From: Smittium mucronatum
Taxonomy: Eukaryota; Kickxellomycota; Harpellomycetes; Harpellales; Legeriomycetaceae
Reading direction: 5' to 3'
Assembly: GCA_001953115.1 (NCBI GenBank)
Contig: LSSL01006750.1
Coordinates: forward strand, 1-21,004
DNA: 21,004 bases
Shown in pieces: positions 19,601 through 21,004 of the stretch; within the stretch, counting starts at the first letter, position 1, and the number at the start of each line of letters is the position of its first letter. The translations under genes and the position numbers were made by a program. The notes below the pieces were generated by a model. That model did not search any database. It was given only the letters and a program-made list of their open reading frames with translations, and was not told the origin of the DNA.

Positions 19601-21004
19601 AATTTGATTTTTATTTTGTAAAACCATATTTATTTTAATTATTAATCTAGGATTCTATTTATTTATTTAATAAAATTTTATATATTTTAAAGAATGATTT
19701 TGTAACAAGCTTGTTAATATATAATCAAACTTATTTATAAATCATAATAAAAATAGCTTAGGAAAAAAAACGAAAATGAATTAATAAGCGGCTTTTGTAC
19801 CGAAAATAATAGACTAATTTTTTTATTCAGCGTTTATAATATAATATCTAATGAAAATATCTATTCCTTGATATATCGATACAAATTTTGGGAAATCATG
19901 ATAATATGTTCGGCTTATATAAAAGGTTTTAAATTGAAAAAATCGATTTTTTTGAAAATGGCGCCAATTATCAAATAAAACCAAATTTTTTAATCGAATC
20001 TTTTGGACAAAAATAAACCAGTTTTATCACTTCTAAATTTTTTTTTATATATATCCCATATTTAATTGATTTATTAAAACATTGTAAAAACATTATTTTT
20101 TTTGTTTATTCTAAAAAAACAGCCAAAAATAGTCTTTACTTCATTCAGATATCCTAATTACTGTTTTAACTTATTTTAATTTGAGATTATATTACCGATC
20201 AGATTCAAAAATCCCATCTCATTATAAAAACAAACTAATTCTAAAATAGTGAATATTTTGAAAAAAAATTTGTCCCAATTAAACTCGGTTTTTTAAATAT
20301 AAAGATCTTGATTACTAAAAAACCCGTTGTTATTAGTTTAGACAATATTTTTTCATATTTACAGATTTTTTTTGTATTTTTGAAAATATTGGATAAATTA
20401 TCATATATTTCGATTAATTTAAAACTTTAAAAAATCTTTCGTGCTTATTATATTCAAATAGCTCAACTTTTTTATTATCGAGTAAACTTAGAATATATTT
20501 AGCTTTTTATAACTTCTGGTGTTAATAATAAGACAGAATGGCGAAATAAGGATGGAATATTTAAAAATACACAAATATTATTAAAAAAAATATTTATTTT
20601 AATCACAGGTCATTTTCAGCTAAAAATTCAATGAAAATTCCGCAAAAAAATGATATAAAAAATTAATAGCAAATTCTCTGTTTAAAATTATATATATTGA
20701 AATTAATTACCTAATTGAGTCAAAAAAAAAGGGCCGCAAATCAAATTTCAGTTTTATTTAATATAACTCTTTTATCTTCAGTGGGCCTTTTTCTCTCATT
20801 ATAATGGCCAAAATATATGCTGCTTTGATTTAAACTTATAAAACAGCTTTATACTGGTTAAATTTTTGAAAACTAAAAATATATCTTTGCAAATTTAGTA
20901 AACAAGAGTACTTGATTTACTGGATATTAATGGTATAAAAACTAATAAAAAAATAAGAAATAAAATAATGGAGGCTATATGGCCCCCAAATACTTTATTT
21001 TTTT
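16695..21004. other. AT-rich non-coding stretch to the window end
   Basis: Stops are frequent in every frame and no gene is supported. Apart from the 11-bp tandem repeat at 19461-19493 I see only A/T runs and short chance palindromes. The last 40 bases are slightly richer in G/C (a GGCCCCC stretch near 20981), and whatever this belongs to lies beyond the window. Confidence 0.6.
19461..19493. repeat. 11-bp tandem repeat, about 2.8 copies
   Basis: The unit AAATATAAATT occurs at 19461-19471 and 19472-19482, with a third copy at 19483-19493 that matches for nine bases. It is a small minisatellite-like tract with no gene context. Confidence 0.8.

Noticed and set aside
20721..20790. AAAAAGGGCC and GGGCCTTTTT as inverted ends of a small element
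   Set aside because: The arms are not exact reverse complements across the G/C part, and the A/T parts pair trivially in this composition.
1..21004. Reading the window as ciliate-type code (TAA and TAG as sense)
   Set aside because: In the GC island the frames that look like coding end cleanly at TAA under the standard code, and reading through does not extend them convincingly. Elsewhere the result is only low-complexity peptide.

Overview
This 21 kb window is extremely AT-rich. Lines counted by eye run at about 10-15% G+C over most of it. It is almost gene-free: the reading frames are riddled with stops, there are many A/T homopolymer runs and short-unit microsatellites, and I see no tRNA or rRNA and no chain of bacterial-type genes. 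This fits intergenic nuclear DNA of a eukaryote with a very AT-rich genome. AT-rich insects, fungi, protists or parasitic plants are all possible, and nothing here decides between them. An organelle or bacterium is unlikely, because the window carries a DNA transposon flanked by a 9-bp target-site duplication and long non-coding spacers.

Layout. 1-2696: non-coding AT-rich DNA with a 13-base C run and small palindromes. 2706-4264: an insertion of 1559 bp with long terminal inverted repeats (365 and 382 bp), arrays of a short AGGTCAA-like motif near both ends, and a perfect 9-bp target duplication (TATATTTTT). These are hallmarks of a Mutator-like (MULE) element. 4274-8880: non-coding, with simple repeats. 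About 8880-9760: a sharply different island; the eight lines 9001-9480 count to about 42% G+C. It carries open frames on the minus strand: a 33-codon frame (9655-9756), a 76-codon frame (9238-9468), and an 82-codon frame (8991-9239) that continues the second one after a +1 shift exactly at CTT-TAA-G, where a small hairpin sits. 9757-13273: non-coding, with one perfect 48-bp tandem duplication. 13274-14539: a second inverted-repeat element with about 375-bp arms. The arms differ at only 2 positions over a 334-bp core, so it is young or recently converted. 14540-21004: non-coding, with a TACA microsatellite and an 11-bp tandem repeat.

How the parts relate. Both transposon-like elements look non-autonomous. 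The older one (arms about 93% alike outside gaps) has at most a decayed scrap of transposase; the younger one has no visible coding. Either could form a long hairpin RNA if transcribed. The GC-richer island is the only place where protein coding is believable. I do not recognise its product. It may be a broken gene, a gene with a programmed +1 frameshift, or a fragment of foreign or retroelement origin. The remaining long open frames in the AT-rich part are what chance would give.
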